A DNA stretch of 64,000 bases from Burkholderia pyrrocinia. GTDB taxonomy: Bacteria; Pseudomonadota; Gammaproteobacteria; Burkholderiales; Burkholderiaceae. The stretch lies in NCBI RefSeq assembly GCF_001028665.1, contig NZ_CP011504.1:1240001-1304000 (forward strand), read 5' to 3'. The notes under the pieces were generated by a model. That model was not told where the DNA came from, made no database searches, and saw only the letters and a program-made list of their open reading frames with translations. Within the stretch, counting starts at the first letter, position 1. Each line of letters begins with the position of its first letter. The position numbers and the translations under genes were made by a program. Of this stretch, positions 52,153-63,523 are shown one piece after another.

Positions 52153-53052
52153 ATGACGGGGTATCCGGAAGCCGGGCGCGGCCTCATGCTGTCGGTGATG
52201 GCATCGACGCTGTTCGCGCTGATGTCGGCTTACGCGAAACTGCTCGCGCCGCTCACGGGGCTCGACATCTTCGCGTGGCGCGTATTGTGGACCGCGCCGG
52301 GCGCGCTCGCGCTGATCGCGTTGCGCGGCCGCTGGCCCGCGCTCGCCGAGCTCGCGCGGCGCAGCGTGCGCGACTGGCGTTTGCTGATCGCGCTGCCCGC
52401 GAGCGCGGCGCTGCTCGGCCTGCAGCTGTGGCTGTTCCTGTGGGCGCCGCTGCACGGCCGCATGCTCGAAGTGTCGCTCGGCTATTTCCTGCTGCCGCTG
52501 ACGATGGTGCTCGTCGGCCGCTTCTACTATCACGAACGCCTCGACCCGCTGCAGTGGGCGGCGGTCGCGTGCGCCGCGCTCGGCGTCGCGCACGAAGTGT
52601 GGGCGACGCGCGCGTTCGCATGGCCGACGCTCGTCGTCGCGCTCGGTTATCCGCCGTATTTCGTGCTGCGCCGGCGGATCAACGCCGATTCGCTCGCCGC
52701 GTTCGCGGTCGAGATCGTGCTGTTGTGTCCGATCGCGTTCGCGATGGTCGCGACGAGCGCGACGCGCGTCGGCCCCCATCCTTTGCTGTGGGCCGCGCTG
52801 TTGCCGGGGCTCGGCGTGCTCAGCACGCTCGCGCTCGCGAGTTACCTGAAGGCGAGCCGGATGCTGCCGATGGCGCTGTTCGGGATTCTCGGCTACGTCG
52901 AGCCCGTGCTGCTCGTCGCGGTATCGCTGCTGCTGCTCGGCGAGACGCTGAGCGTCGCGAACCTCGCGACGTACGGGCCGATCTGGGTCGCCGTCGCGCT
53001 GACCGCGTGGCACAGCGCCATGCTGATGCGGCGATTGCCCGCACGCGGATAA
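52153..53052 (+). CDS. rarD: EamA-family transporter RarD
   Basis: 299 residues with ten hydrophobic helices. RarD landmarks: AYAKLLAPLTGLDIFAWRVLWTAPGALALI, PLHGRMLEVSLGYFLLPLTMVLVGRFYYHERLDPLQW, YFVLRRRINADSLAAFAVEIVLL, and SYLKASRMLPMALFGILGYVEPVLLVAVSLLLLGE. It belongs to the drug/metabolite transporter superfamily; substrate unknown (chloramphenicol sensitivity is the historical link). Confidence 0.92.
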   Translation: MTGYPEAGRGLMLSVMASTLFALMSAYAKLLAPLTGLDIFAWRVLWTAPGALALIALRGRWPALAELARRSVRDWRLLIALPASAALLGLQLWLFLWAPLHGRMLEVSLGYFLLPLTMVLVGRFYYHERLDPLQWAAVACAALGVAHEVWATRAFAWPTLVVALGYPPYFVLRRRINADSLAAFAVEIVLLCPIAFAMVATSATRVGPHPLLWAALLPGLGVLSTLALASYLKASRMLPMALFGILGYVEPVLLVAVSLLLLGETLSVANLATYGPIWVAVALTAWHSAMLMRRLPARG

Positions 53053-53460
53053 GCTTCGATTTCGCATACGGTGCCGCGGCGCACGGAACGCGCCGTGCAT
53101 CGCGCACTGCTCGACGATCGACGATCAAACCGCGGTCGAACGCATCGATGCTGACCGCAAACTGGCGTCGCGCTGGCGTGGATCTGGCGACACTGCCTGC
53201 TTCATATTGCCGGTCTCGCGCTTGTAATCGAATAGAAGATTCGGTTGCACTTTGTTACTTAGGGTCTCCCCGGATCGGCCACTAGACTGGCCTGACCGAC
53301 TTCCCTTCGTATGCAGCTTTCCGATGAACGGTCATCCCCGTGCCTGGCCGGCCGGGTCGGCGCGATGCGGGCATACGCGTATCGCCGCTGATCGCGCTCG
53401 CCTTCTCTTTCACGATCCATTCCCCGGCGCATGTCGCGCCGCCGTTGCGCGGGTGCGCTC
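53053..53460. other. Gap before the OpgC-like gene
   Basis: 408 bp with an AT-richer patch around 53215-53270 (TTGTAATCGAATAGAAG; TTGTTACTTAG) that probably holds the promoter of the OpgC-like gene. No gene is called. Confidence 0.5.
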
Positions 53461-54585
53461 ATGTCGTTGAGCATGCCGTCTTCCGCCGCGGTTCAGCCGT
53501 CGCGCAGCGGCCGCCTGATCGAAGTCGATTTCTTCCGCGGGCTCGTGCTGTTGATGATCGTCGTCGATCACATCGGAGCGAGCGTGCTGTCGCGCGTGAC
53601 GCTGCACGCGTTCGCGCTGTGCGACGCGGCCGAAGTGTTCGTCTTCCTCGGCGGCTTCGCGACCGCGAGCGCGTACGGCGCGATCGCCGAACGGCAGGGC
53701 GCGCGCGCCGCGCAGCGCCGGTTCGTGCACCGCGCGATGCAGATCTACCGCGCGTTTCTCGCGACGTCGACGCTGATGCTCGTCGTATCGGCCGTGCTCG
53801 ATCACTACGGGATCGACGCGCCGAATCTCGCGCTCGACGACGTCAGCGTGATGCTCGCATCGCCGCTCACGGGCCTCGCCGAATTGCTGACGTTCCAGCG
53901 CCAGCCGTATCTCGCGTCGGTGCTGCCGATGTACGTGCTGTTCGCGCTCGCGTCGCCGGTGCTCGTGCGGTTCGCGCGCCGCCATCCATGGCTGCTGGTC
54001 GCACTCAGCGTCGCGTCGTGGCTGGCGGCGGGCTGGCTCGGCCCCGAGCTGCTGGACACCGACGGCTTCCGCTGGAGCTTCAATCCGTTCGCATGGCAAC
54101 TGTTGTTCGTCGCCGGCGTGCTCGCGCGCTGCCAGCCGTTCTACCGGCGCATCGCGCTCGGGCGGTGGGGCGCCGCGGCGACCGGCGTCGCGTGCGCGGT
54201 CGTGCTCGGTTGCGCGAGCTACAAGCTGTTCTCCGGGCTGCCGCTGCCCGAAGGCGTGCTCAAGCGCGATCTCGCGTTGCCGCGCGTCGTGAGCTTCGCG
54301 GCCATCGCGTGGCTGATGGCCGATTGCGTGCGCTACGGCTGGATCGCGCGGATCGCGCAGGGCGTGCGGCCCGTCGTCGCGGTCGGCCAGCGCGGGCTGA
54401 TCTGCTTCGTCGCGGGCGCGGCGATCTCGCTCGTCATCGATTCGCTGCTGCACCCGGTCGCGCACGGGGCCGATCTGCGGCATGTCGGCGTGGGCCTCGT
54501 GGCCGACGCATGCGCGCTCGGGCTGATGATGGCCGTCGCTGGTTCGGGAACGTGGATCGCGCGGTGGCGCAGTGCGGCCGCGTGA
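53461..54585 (+). CDS. OpgC-like membrane acyltransferase
   Basis: 374 residues with about ten transmembrane helices. It opens with RLIEVDFFRGLVLLMIVVDHIGASVLSRVTLHAFALCDAAEVFVFLGGFATASAYG, which carries the R-x-x-x-x-D-H region and the SG-equivalent GGFATASA motif of OpgC, the enzyme that succinylates osmoregulated periplasmic glucans. It might acylate another envelope polysaccharide. An upstream ATG at about 53431 is also possible. Confidence 0.85.
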   Translation: MSLSMPSSAAVQPSRSGRLIEVDFFRGLVLLMIVVDHIGASVLSRVTLHAFALCDAAEVFVFLGGFATASAYGAIAERQGARAAQRRFVHRAMQIYRAFLATSTLMLVVSAVLDHYGIDAPNLALDDVSVMLASPLTGLAELLTFQRQPYLASVLPMYVLFALASPVLVRFARRHPWLLVALSVASWLAAGWLGPELLDTDGFRWSFNPFAWQLLFVAGVLARCQPFYRRIALGRWGAAATGVACAVVLGCASYKLFSGLPLPEGVLKRDLALPRVVSFAAIAWLMADCVRYGWIARIAQGVRPVVAVGQRGLICFVAGAAISLVIDSLLHPVAHGADLRHVGVGLVADACALGLMMAVAGSGTWIARWRSAAA

Positions 54586-54631
54586 GCGGCGCGGGAAGAG
54601 GCGCGTGCGGCACGCAACGTGCCGCGCGGCG

Positions 54632-54838
54632 TCAGTGAGGTGAGCCGATACGGGAGCGGGGAACGGCGGTTGCTTCGCCGGATTCGGCGTCGTCGCGTTC
54701 GTCCGGCGCCGGGTCGTCGTGCTCCGCGAGTACCGCGTCGACTTCGGCCGCGGCCCGGGCGGCGCGCATCGCGGTGCAGCGCTGGGCGTGCCGGATGTCC
54801 GACAGTATCCTCAGGATTCGCGTGGTCTTGCTTTTCAT
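54632..54838 (-). CDS. Small hypothetical protein
   Basis: 68 residues from the ATG at 54838, with AGGGGAA upstream. A basic N-terminal helix (MKSKTTRILRILSDIRHAQRCTAMRAARAAAEVDAVLAEHDD) precedes a disordered acidic tail. No family recognised. Located between convergent units; codon use fits. Confidence 0.55.
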   Translation of the reverse strand: MKSKTTRILRILSDIRHAQRCTAMRAARAAAEVDAVLAEHDDPAPDERDDAESGEATAVPRSRIGSPH

Positions 54839-54955
54839 CGTATTCCCCTGCCTGTCGCGCGTATCGGTCGAAGCGCTTCTTGCAACCAGTGTAGGACGCG
54901 ATCGCGCAACCGGCAGGAGAATGTGGCGTGCATGCCGCACGCCAAGGGATAGTAC

Positions 54956-56476
54956 TTACTGGGTCGCGACGGCGCCCTGCGCCTGCAGCGCTTCTTCGCG
55001 GCGCTCTTCCGCGCAGCGCTGATGCTGGCGCGACAGGCGGTTCATCAGCGGCAGCAGCAGCAGCGCGAGCAGCATGCCGATCGCGGCGAGCCAGCCGAGC
55101 TTCTCGAACAGCGACAGGTAGAGCGGCAGCGATTCGGTGGCCGGCAGTTCGTGCGACGGCATCTGCGCGAAGTTCGCGACGACGCTGCCGAGATACTGCG
55201 ACACGCCCGTCGCGACGAAATACGCACCCATCATGAAGCCGCTCATGCGCGCCGGCACGTAGCGGGCGATCATCGCGAGGCCGAGGCCGCTCACCAGCAG
55301 TTCGCCGAGCGAGTAGAGGCCGTAGCCCCACACCATGAACCACGACGACACGCGGCCGTCGACCGCGTAGCGGCCGCTGATCGTGAACACCAGGTAGCCC
55401 GCGGCGACCGCGCCGAAGCCGAGCGCGTACTTCGCGGCGACCGGCAGGTCACGGCCGCCCTTCGCGACCGAGTTGTAGACCCACACGAGCACCGGGCTCA
55501 GCAGCATGATCCAGATCGGGTTCAGCGCCTGGAACTGCGCGGCGCTCCACGTGAACAGCGTCGTGCCGAACAGGATGAAGCGCGGATCGACGTTGCGCAG
55601 CGCGAACAGTGTCAGCGACGTCGACATCTGCACGTAGAAGATGAAGAACAGGATCACCTGGCCGATCAGCACGAGCGCCGCGATCAGGCCCGCGCGTTCC
55701 GAGCGCTCCGACTTCGCGATCATGTACGCGAAGATCGCGAGGATCGCGAACGCCGCCGTCCACACGCTGGCGACTGCGAGCTGCTTGTGCTGCAGCACGT
55801 ACAGCGTGATCAGCGCGAGCGCGACGCCGCCTGCCGCGACCGCGCCGAGGCGCTTCCAGCGAATCGGCTGTTCGTCGGGTTGCGAGCCGACGTGCGCGAG
55901 CGTGCGGTGCATCAGCATGAAGTTGAGGATCGCGAGCAGCATGCCGCCGCAGCAGACCGCGAACGCTGTGTGCCAGCCCCAGTGATCCTTGATCCACGGC
56001 GTCGCGAGCATCGACACCGTCGAGCCGATGTTGACCGCCATGTAGTAGATCGTGAACGCGCTGTCGATGCGCGCATCGTCGCCTTCATAGATGCGGCGCA
56101 CGAGGTTCGCCGCGTTGGCCTTGAACAGGCCGTTGCCGACGACGATCACGCCGAGCGACGCGTACATGTACGTGAGCTGGTCGTTCGGTACCGCGAGCAT
56201 CAGGTAGCCGGTGCACAGCACGGCCGCGCCGATGATCATCGTGCGACGGGCGCCGAGCACCTTGTCGCCGATCCAGCCGCCGATCGACGGTGCCGCATAG
56301 ACGAGCGCGGTGAACGCACCCCAGGTCAGGTTCGCATGGCTGTCGGTGAAACCGAGCCGGTCGACCATGAAGAGGACCAGGAGCGCGGCCATGCCGTAGT
56401 AGCCGAAGCGCTCCCACATTTCGATGAGGAAGACCGTCGTAAACGATCGGGTTTGTGAAACAGGTGAATGCATCAT
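54956..56476 (-). CDS. POT-family proton:oligopeptide symporter (DtpA-like)
   Basis: 506 residues (start ATG-ATG at 56476/56473). POT motifs: MWERFGYYGMAALLVLFMVDRLG (the ExxERFxYY motif), GGWIGDKVLGARRTMIIGA, and GNGLFKANAANLVRRIYEGDDARIDSAFTIYYMAVNIGS. About 14 helices. It imports di- and tripeptides using the proton gradient. It diverges from the XRE-cupin gene and has a long, structured leader. Confidence 0.93.
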   Translation of the reverse strand: MMHSPVSQTRSFTTVFLIEMWERFGYYGMAALLVLFMVDRLGFTDSHANLTWGAFTALVYAAPSIGGWIGDKVLGARRTMIIGAAVLCTGYLMLAVPNDQLTYMYASLGVIVVGNGLFKANAANLVRRIYEGDDARIDSAFTIYYMAVNIGSTVSMLATPWIKDHWGWHTAFAVCCGGMLLAILNFMLMHRTLAHVGSQPDEQPIRWKRLGAVAAGGVALALITLYVLQHKQLAVASVWTAAFAILAIFAYMIAKSERSERAGLIAALVLIGQVILFFIFYVQMSTSLTLFALRNVDPRFILFGTTLFTWSAAQFQALNPIWIMLLSPVLVWVYNSVAKGGRDLPVAAKYALGFGAVAAGYLVFTISGRYAVDGRVSSWFMVWGYGLYSLGELLVSGLGLAMIARYVPARMSGFMMGAYFVATGVSQYLGSVVANFAQMPSHELPATESLPLYLSLFEKLGWLAAIGMLLALLLLPLMNRLSRQHQRCAEERREEALQAQGAVATQ

Positions 56477-56581
56477 CAATCTCGGTTGAAACGGACGGCA
56501 CGGATCACGCGTCGTCTTGGGGTCGAACTGGCGCCGATGCACAATGGGCCGGGTAGGTCTTGCGCTGGCGATGGAACAGTC

Positions 56582-56621
56582 GGGCTCAGGGCCCGTTATT
56601 GGCAGGAACGGGCCCTAGCCC
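56582..56621 (-). ncRNA. Strong hairpin in the POT-transporter leader
   Basis: An inner 10-bp stem, a single bulge and an outer 5-bp stem fold around a 9-base loop (56598-56606). It is about 105 bases upstream of the transporter start, in the presumed 5' leader. It may be an attenuator or RNA regulatory element; no known riboswitch class fits. Confidence 0.35.
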
Positions 56622-56933
56622 GGGCCGGGGTCGGACACCGCCTGATGAGGCGGCGAGTGGCCCCGACCGGCGCGCGAATGGTAACGTTCGCCGGTCCGGT
56701 GCGTCAGGTATGCGCCACTCAGGGAAACTCCCGATGTGGCAGCAGCTTTCAGGAACATTCGTCTCGTCATCTATTTGTAAAATTCTCGACCGGCCCTCCG
56801 AAGATTCCCGGAGAGCCGCTTGCAGCTTGCCTGTGAAGCCGGCGAGTCTGGCAAGATAGCGCGTCGTTTCGCTCGCTTCGTGCCCTGTTTAGTGCACCGG
56901 GCTCGATATCGAAGACGTGTGCGAACCCGAAGA

Positions 56934-56957
56934 CTAAGCTATATCGATCTAACTTAG
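56934..56957. promoter_or_regulatory. Palindromic operator near the XRE-cupin start
   Basis: CTAAGCT and AACTTAG form a 7-bp dyad with one mismatch and a 10-bp AT-rich spacer, 46 bp upstream of the XRE-cupin start. Probably the regulator's own site, able to affect the divergent POT gene as well. Confidence 0.5.
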
Positions 56958-57002
56958 TTATTTTCCATCAAACATTTTTTGACGACTACTTTTCGGCCTG
57001 CT

Positions 57003-57584
57003 ATGGTTCCCCCCACTGAAAACCCGCGGTCCGCAGACGCTGCCGCCGTACTGGGCAGCAAGATTCGCGCGTTGCGCCAACGACTCAAGCGCACGCTCGA
57101 CGACACCGCTACCGCCGCGGGGATTTCGAAGCCGTTTCTGTCTCAAGTCGAGCGCGGGCTCGCGTCGCCGTCACTGACGTCGCTGGCCGGTATCGCGCAC
57201 GCGCTCGGTGTGACGGTGCAGTACTTCGTGGATACACCGAGCGAGGAACGCTCGGTCTGCCGAGGCGAGCAGTTGCGCTTCTTCGGGTTTGCCGATTCGG
57301 CGAACCTGTTCGCGCGGCTGACGAACGTATCCGAAGGGCGACAGCTCGAGGCGATCCTCGTGAGGCTGCCGCCGGGGCAGAAGCGGTCGGAAGTGACGAC
57401 ACATGCAGGAGAGGAGTTCCTGTATGTGATTGAAGGGGAAGTGTCGCTGACGCTGGAAGGCAAGACGTTCGTCCTGCAGGCCGGCGACAGTTCGCACTAT
57501 CAGTCGACGGTCCCGCACAGTTGGGTCAACACCGCGAAGATCGAGTCGGTGGTGGTCTGGGTCGGTACACCGAGGCTGTTCTAA
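57003..57584 (+). CDS. XRE-cupin regulator of the peptide-uptake locus
   Basis: 193 residues from the ATG at 57003. Residues 18-75 are an XRE HTH (AAVLGSKIRALRQRLKRTLDDTATAAGISKPFLSQVERGLASPSLTSLAGIAHALGV), residues 115-190 a cupin barrel (KRSEVTTHAGEEFLYVIEGEVSLTLEG; GDSSHYQSTVPHSWVN). It lies between the POT permease (divergent) and oppA (same strand), so it most likely adjusts peptide import to a small ligand. Confidence 0.88.
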   Translation: MVPPTENPRSADAAAVLGSKIRALRQRLKRTLDDTATAAGISKPFLSQVERGLASPSLTSLAGIAHALGVTVQYFVDTPSEERSVCRGEQLRFFGFADSANLFARLTNVSEGRQLEAILVRLPPGQKRSEVTTHAGEEFLYVIEGEVSLTLEGKTFVLQAGDSSHYQSTVPHSWVNTAKIESVVVWVGTPRLF

Positions 57585-57591
57585 CGCACAG

Positions 57592-57644
57592 GTATTCCTT
57601 CGTTTCCAAGACGGGATGCCTGTCGAAAGAAACGTAAGGAATAC
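57592..57644. promoter_or_regulatory. Large inverted repeat upstream of oppA
   Basis: GTATTCCTTCGTTTC (57592-57606) and GAAACGTAAGGAATAC (57629-57644) are complementary with a single bulged base; spacer 22. It lies 7 bp past the XRE-cupin stop and 120 bp before oppA. It could be a terminator-like hairpin or a regulator site. Confidence 0.55.
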
Positions 57645-57763
57645 TAATATGCAATACGAGAACCACGGGCCTCCTCAATCGCTGCACCCGTCAGCGTCTC
57701 ACGCGTAAGCCGCGGCATTCGCCGCGCGACGCTCACCGAACACACTTTCTCAAGACTGCCACG

Positions 57764-59377
57764 ATGAAATCCTTGCATGCCATGTCGGCCGTGCTGGCCG
57801 CGCTCGCCCTGACGACGCCCGTCGCCCACGCCGTTACCGTTCCGTCGAACGTCGCGCTCGCTCCTCAACAGGACCTGACGCGACAGGTGCCCGCCGAGGT
57901 CGAGTCGCTCGACCCCGCGCACATCGAATCGTGGACCGGCAACACGATCGGCCTCGACCTGTTCGAAGGGCTTGCCCGCATCGATGCGGCCGGCCAGGTC
58001 GTGCCGGGCGTCGCGCTGTCGTGGGAGCGCAAGACGCCGCAGACGTGGATCTTCAAGCTTCGCCACGACGCGAAGTGGAGCAACGGCCAGCCGGTGACGG
58101 CCGCCGATTTCGTCTACGCGTGGCAGCGCCTCGTCGATCCGAAGACGGGCTCGAAATACACGATCCTCGTCGAGTTCGTGAAGAACTCGAAGGACATCAT
58201 CGCGGGCAAGGCCGCGCCGTCGACGCTCGGCGTGCGCGCGATCGACCCGTACACGCTCGAGGTGACGACCGACGTGCCGGTCGCGTTCTTCCCGGAGCTG
58301 ACCGCGATGGTGCCGCTCGCGCCGGTGAACAAGGACACGGTGACGAAGCTCGGCGACGCGTGGACGCGCCCGGGGAACATCGTCAGCAACGGCCCGTTCC
58401 AGCTGGTCGACTGGCAGCCGAACAACCGCATCGTGATCTCGAAGGATGCGAAGTACTGGAACGCGCCGAAGGTCGTGATCAACAAGGTCACGTACCTGCC
58501 GATCGAGAGCGACGAGACCGCGATGCGCATGTACCAGGCCGGCCAGATCGACTACAGCTACTCGATTCCGTCGGGGATCTTCCAGCAGGTCAGCAAGCAG
58601 TTCGGCGGCGAACTGCGCCAGGGCCTGCAGCTCGCGACGTACTACTACTACCTGAACAACAGCGATCCGGCGCTGAAGGACAAGCGCGTGCGCCAGGCGC
58701 TGTCGATGGTGCTCGATCGCGAGGTGCTGACCTCGAAGCTCACGCAGGCCGGCGAGAAGCCGATGTACGGGCTGATGCCGAACGGCACGAAGGGCGTGCA
58801 GCCGTTCACGCCGGACTGGGCGTCGTGGCCGATGGCCAAGCGCGTCGAGACGGCGAAGAACCTGCTGAAGCAGGCCGGCTACTCGGATGCGAAGCCGCTG
58901 GCGTTCACGCTGACCTACAACACCAACGACCTGCACAAGAAGGTCGCGCTGTTCGCCGCGTCGGAATGGCGCACCAAGCTCGGCGTCAACACCAAGCTCG
59001 AGAACGTCGAGTTCAAGGTGTTGATGAAGGAGCGGCATGACGGCAAGGTGCAGATCGCGCGCGACGGCTGGTTCGCCGACTACAACGACGCGATGACGTT
59101 CTTCGACCTGCTGCGCTGCGGCAGCGCGCAGAACACCGTCGGCTACTGCAACAAGCAGGCCGACGCGCTTGTCGACGAAGGCAACCAGAAGCTCGACGAC
59201 AAGGCGCGTGCCGCGCTGCTCACGCAGGCACACGACCTCGCGCTGAACGACACGCCGATGGTGCCGCTGTTCCAGTACTCGGCGGACCGTCTCGTGAAGC
59301 CTTACGTGGGCGGCTACTCGCTGAAGAACGTGATCGACATGCGTGCTTCGCAGGACATGTACCTGATCAAGCACTGA
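57764..59377 (+). CDS. oppA: Oligopeptide ABC transporter, periplasmic binding protein
   Basis: 537 residues with a signal peptide (MKSLHAMSAVLAALALTTPVAHA). Family 5 (OppA) blocks: VESLDPAHIESWTGNTIGLDLFEGLARIDAAGQVVPGVALSW, WSNGQPVTAADFVYAWQRLVDPKTGSKYT, YYYYLNNSDPALKDKRVRQALSMVLDREVL, and DGWFADYNDAMTFFDLLRCGSAQNTVGYCN. It captures oligopeptides in the periplasm. First gene of oppABCDF. Confidence 0.95.
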   Translation: MKSLHAMSAVLAALALTTPVAHAVTVPSNVALAPQQDLTRQVPAEVESLDPAHIESWTGNTIGLDLFEGLARIDAAGQVVPGVALSWERKTPQTWIFKLRHDAKWSNGQPVTAADFVYAWQRLVDPKTGSKYTILVEFVKNSKDIIAGKAAPSTLGVRAIDPYTLEVTTDVPVAFFPELTAMVPLAPVNKDTVTKLGDAWTRPGNIVSNGPFQLVDWQPNNRIVISKDAKYWNAPKVVINKVTYLPIESDETAMRMYQAGQIDYSYSIPSGIFQQVSKQFGGELRQGLQLATYYYYLNNSDPALKDKRVRQALSMVLDREVLTSKLTQAGEKPMYGLMPNGTKGVQPFTPDWASWPMAKRVETAKNLLKQAGYSDAKPLAFTLTYNTNDLHKKVALFAASEWRTKLGVNTKLENVEFKVLMKERHDGKVQIARDGWFADYNDAMTFFDLLRCGSAQNTVGYCNKQADALVDEGNQKLDDKARAALLTQAHDLALNDTPMVPLFQYSADRLVKPYVGGYSLKNVIDMRASQDMYLIKH

Positions 59378-59388
59378 GCGGAGCGATC

Positions 59389-60327
59389 ATGCTGGCCTAC
59401 GCACTGAGACGCACGTTGTGGGCGGTGCCGACGATCCTCGCGGTCGTCACCGTCTGCTACCTGCTGCTGCACTTCACACCCGGCGGACCGTTCGATACGG
59501 AGAAGCAGCTTTCCGCGGCAACGCTCGCGAACCTGAACGCGAAGTACCACCTCGACCAGCCGCTGTGGAAGCAGTACCTGCTGTATCTCGACGCGCTGCT
59601 GCACGGCGACCTCGGTCCGTCGTTTCGCTATGTCGACTGGTCCGTGAACGATCTCGTGCGCAAGGCGCTGCCGGTGAGTCTCGGCGTAGGCGGCGTATCG
59701 ATCCCGATCTCGATCGGGCTCGGCGTGCTGCTCGGCACCGTCGCGGCCGTGCGCCGCGACAGCTTCATCGACCGCATCGTGATGCTGATCGGCAATATCG
59801 GCAACGTCGTGCCGCCGTTCGTGCTCGGCCCGGTGCTCGTGTGGATCTTCGCGATCCTGCTGAAAACCTCGGCCGGCAACGGCTGGCTGCCGGCAGGCGG
59901 CTGGGGCGACGGCGGCTGGCAGTACCGGCTGCTGCCGATCGTGCTGCTGACCTTCATCAACATGTCGCTGCTCGCGCGCGTGATGCGCGGCTCGATGATC
60001 GAGACGCTGTCGAGCAACTACATCCGCACCGCGCGCGCGAAGGGCCTGCCGGGCTCGACGATCGTGCTGCGCCACGCGCTGAAGCCCGCGCTGATGCCGG
60101 TCGTGTCGCTGTTCGGCACGGTCTGCATCTCGTCGATCACCGCAGCCGTCGTCACCGAATCGGTGTTCGCGCTGCCGGGGCTCGGCCAGCTCGTCGTGAA
60201 CGGCGCGATCAACCGCGACTACACGCTCGTGCTCGGCCTCGTCGTGCTGACCACCGTCTGCGCCGTGCTGTTCAACCTGCTGGTCGACCTCGCGTACGCG
60301 TGGCTCGATCCGCGCATCCGTTATTGA
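59389..60327 (+). CDS. oppB: Oligopeptide ABC transporter permease OppB
   Basis: 312 residues, six helices. N-terminal MLAYALRRTLWAVPTILAVVTVCYLLLHFTPGGPFD is typical of OppB, and the EAA loop is RTARAKGLPGSTIVLRHALKPALMPVVSLFG. Follows oppA by 11 bp. Confidence 0.95.
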   Translation: MLAYALRRTLWAVPTILAVVTVCYLLLHFTPGGPFDTEKQLSAATLANLNAKYHLDQPLWKQYLLYLDALLHGDLGPSFRYVDWSVNDLVRKALPVSLGVGGVSIPISIGLGVLLGTVAAVRRDSFIDRIVMLIGNIGNVVPPFVLGPVLVWIFAILLKTSAGNGWLPAGGWGDGGWQYRLLPIVLLTFINMSLLARVMRGSMIETLSSNYIRTARAKGLPGSTIVLRHALKPALMPVVSLFGTVCISSITAAVVTESVFALPGLGQLVVNGAINRDYTLVLGLVVLTTVCAVLFNLLVDLAYAWLDPRIRY

Positions 60328-60340
60328 GCGAGGCACAGCG

Positions 60341-61243
60341 ATGACTCCGACTACTCCCGTCGTCGGCCTGCCCGTGCAGACCGACTCGCCGCCGCGTTCG
60401 CGCTCGCCGCTCGCGCTTGCGATGGCGCGTTTCCTTCACAACCGCGCGGCCGTGTTCAGCCTCGTGCTGCTCGCGCTGATCACGATCACGTGCTTCGTCG
60501 GCCCGTGGGTGCTCGCGGCCGACCCCGCCGCAAGCGACTGGGGCTCGATCAGCCTGCCGCCGACCTGGGCGAACCAGCACTGGTTCGGCACCGACGAGCT
60601 CGGCCGCGACCTGCTCGTGCGCACGCTGATCGGCGGGCGCGTGTCGATCGAGGTCGGCCTGCTCGGCACGCTCGTGTCGGGCCTGTTCGGCGTCGCGTGG
60701 GGCGCGACCGCGGGCTTCGCGGGTGGCCGCGTCGACTCCGTGATGATGCGCATCGTCGACATGATGTACGCGATCCCGTACCTGCTGATCGCGATCCTGA
60801 TGATGACCCTGTTCGGCCGCTCGTTCATGCTCGTCGTGCTGACCATCAGCGCGTTCTCGTGGATCGACATGGCGCGTGTCGTGCGCGGCCAGACGCTGTC
60901 GCTGCGCAGCCGCGAGTTCGTCGACGCGGCACGCGCGATCGGCGTGACGCCGACGTCGATCGTGCTGCGCCACGTCGTGCCGAACCTGCTCGGCGTGGTG
61001 GTCGTGTACGCGACCGTGTCGGTGCCGGGCATCGTGCTGACCGAATCGGTGCTGTCGTTCCTCGGCCTCGGCGTGCAGGAGCCGATGACGAGCTGGGGCG
61101 TGCTGATCCAGGACGGCGCGCAGAAACTGGAATCGATGCCGTGGCTGCTGCTGGCCCCGGCCGTCATGCTGTGCGTGACGCTCTACTGCGTGAACTTCGT
61201 CGGCGATGGCCTGCGTGACGCGCTCGACCCGAAGGATCGCTGA
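60341..61243 (+). CDS. oppC: Oligopeptide ABC transporter permease OppC
   Basis: 300 residues, six helices. Landmarks: WFGTDELGRDLLVRTLIGGRVSIEVGLLGTLVSGLFG and the EAA loop EFVDAARAIGVTPTSIVLRHVVPNLLGVVVVY. The gap to oppB is 13 bp. The gap to oppD is longer (105 bp) and holds a GC-only hairpin. Confidence 0.95.
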   Translation: MTPTTPVVGLPVQTDSPPRSRSPLALAMARFLHNRAAVFSLVLLALITITCFVGPWVLAADPAASDWGSISLPPTWANQHWFGTDELGRDLLVRTLIGGRVSIEVGLLGTLVSGLFGVAWGATAGFAGGRVDSVMMRIVDMMYAIPYLLIAILMMTLFGRSFMLVVLTISAFSWIDMARVVRGQTLSLRSREFVDAARAIGVTPTSIVLRHVVPNLLGVVVVYATVSVPGIVLTESVLSFLGLGVQEPMTSWGVLIQDGAQKLESMPWLLLAPAVMLCVTLYCVNFVGDGLRDALDPKDR

Positions 61244-61276
61244 GATGAAACAACCCCCACGCTCACTTTGTTCGCT

Positions 61277-61297
61277 CGGGGGGGCGCAGCCCCCCCG
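61277..61297. repeat. GC-only intercistronic hairpin between oppC and oppD
   Basis: CGGGGGGGC-GCA-GCCCCCCCG, a perfect 9-bp stem with a 3-base loop. I recall similar G-run/C-run palindromes between Burkholderia genes; here it may reduce oppDF expression relative to oppABC. Confidence 0.7.
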
Positions 61298-61348
61298 TCT
61301 CCCCCAGGCGCTTCCATCGAAGTGCGCGGCGGCCCGGCGGAGGCTGAC

Positions 61349-63357
<2,009 letters not shown>

Positions 63358-63523
63358 TCTGAAGTAACTCGGCAAACAAAACCAAGGCTGGTCAACAGGG
63401 GCAGGGGCGGCGCGAACGATCTTCGCGTCGCGGGGTACAGGCGCGTCCTTAACCGGGCGCGCCGGGGGGCCGGGAGCGGATCGCAACCGGCGTGGACGAT
63501 ATCAACACAAGACGAGAATGACG

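Larger units (their letters stand above)
56477..57002. other. Divergent region with structured leader and operator
   Basis: 526 bp between two divergent genes. On the side of the POT transporter it folds into strong hairpins: GGGCT plus AGGGCCCGTT (56582-56597) pair with AACGGGCCCT plus AGCCC (56607-56621), and nested CCGCC/GGCGG at about 56639-56653. The right end is AT-rich and carries a palindromic operator candidate (56934-56957). No gene is present. Confidence 0.6.

Noticed and set aside
56582..56700. A known riboswitch (mini-ykkC or glycine type) in the POT leader
   Set aside because: The conserved loop and core bases of those classes are not present; only strong GC stems are visible.
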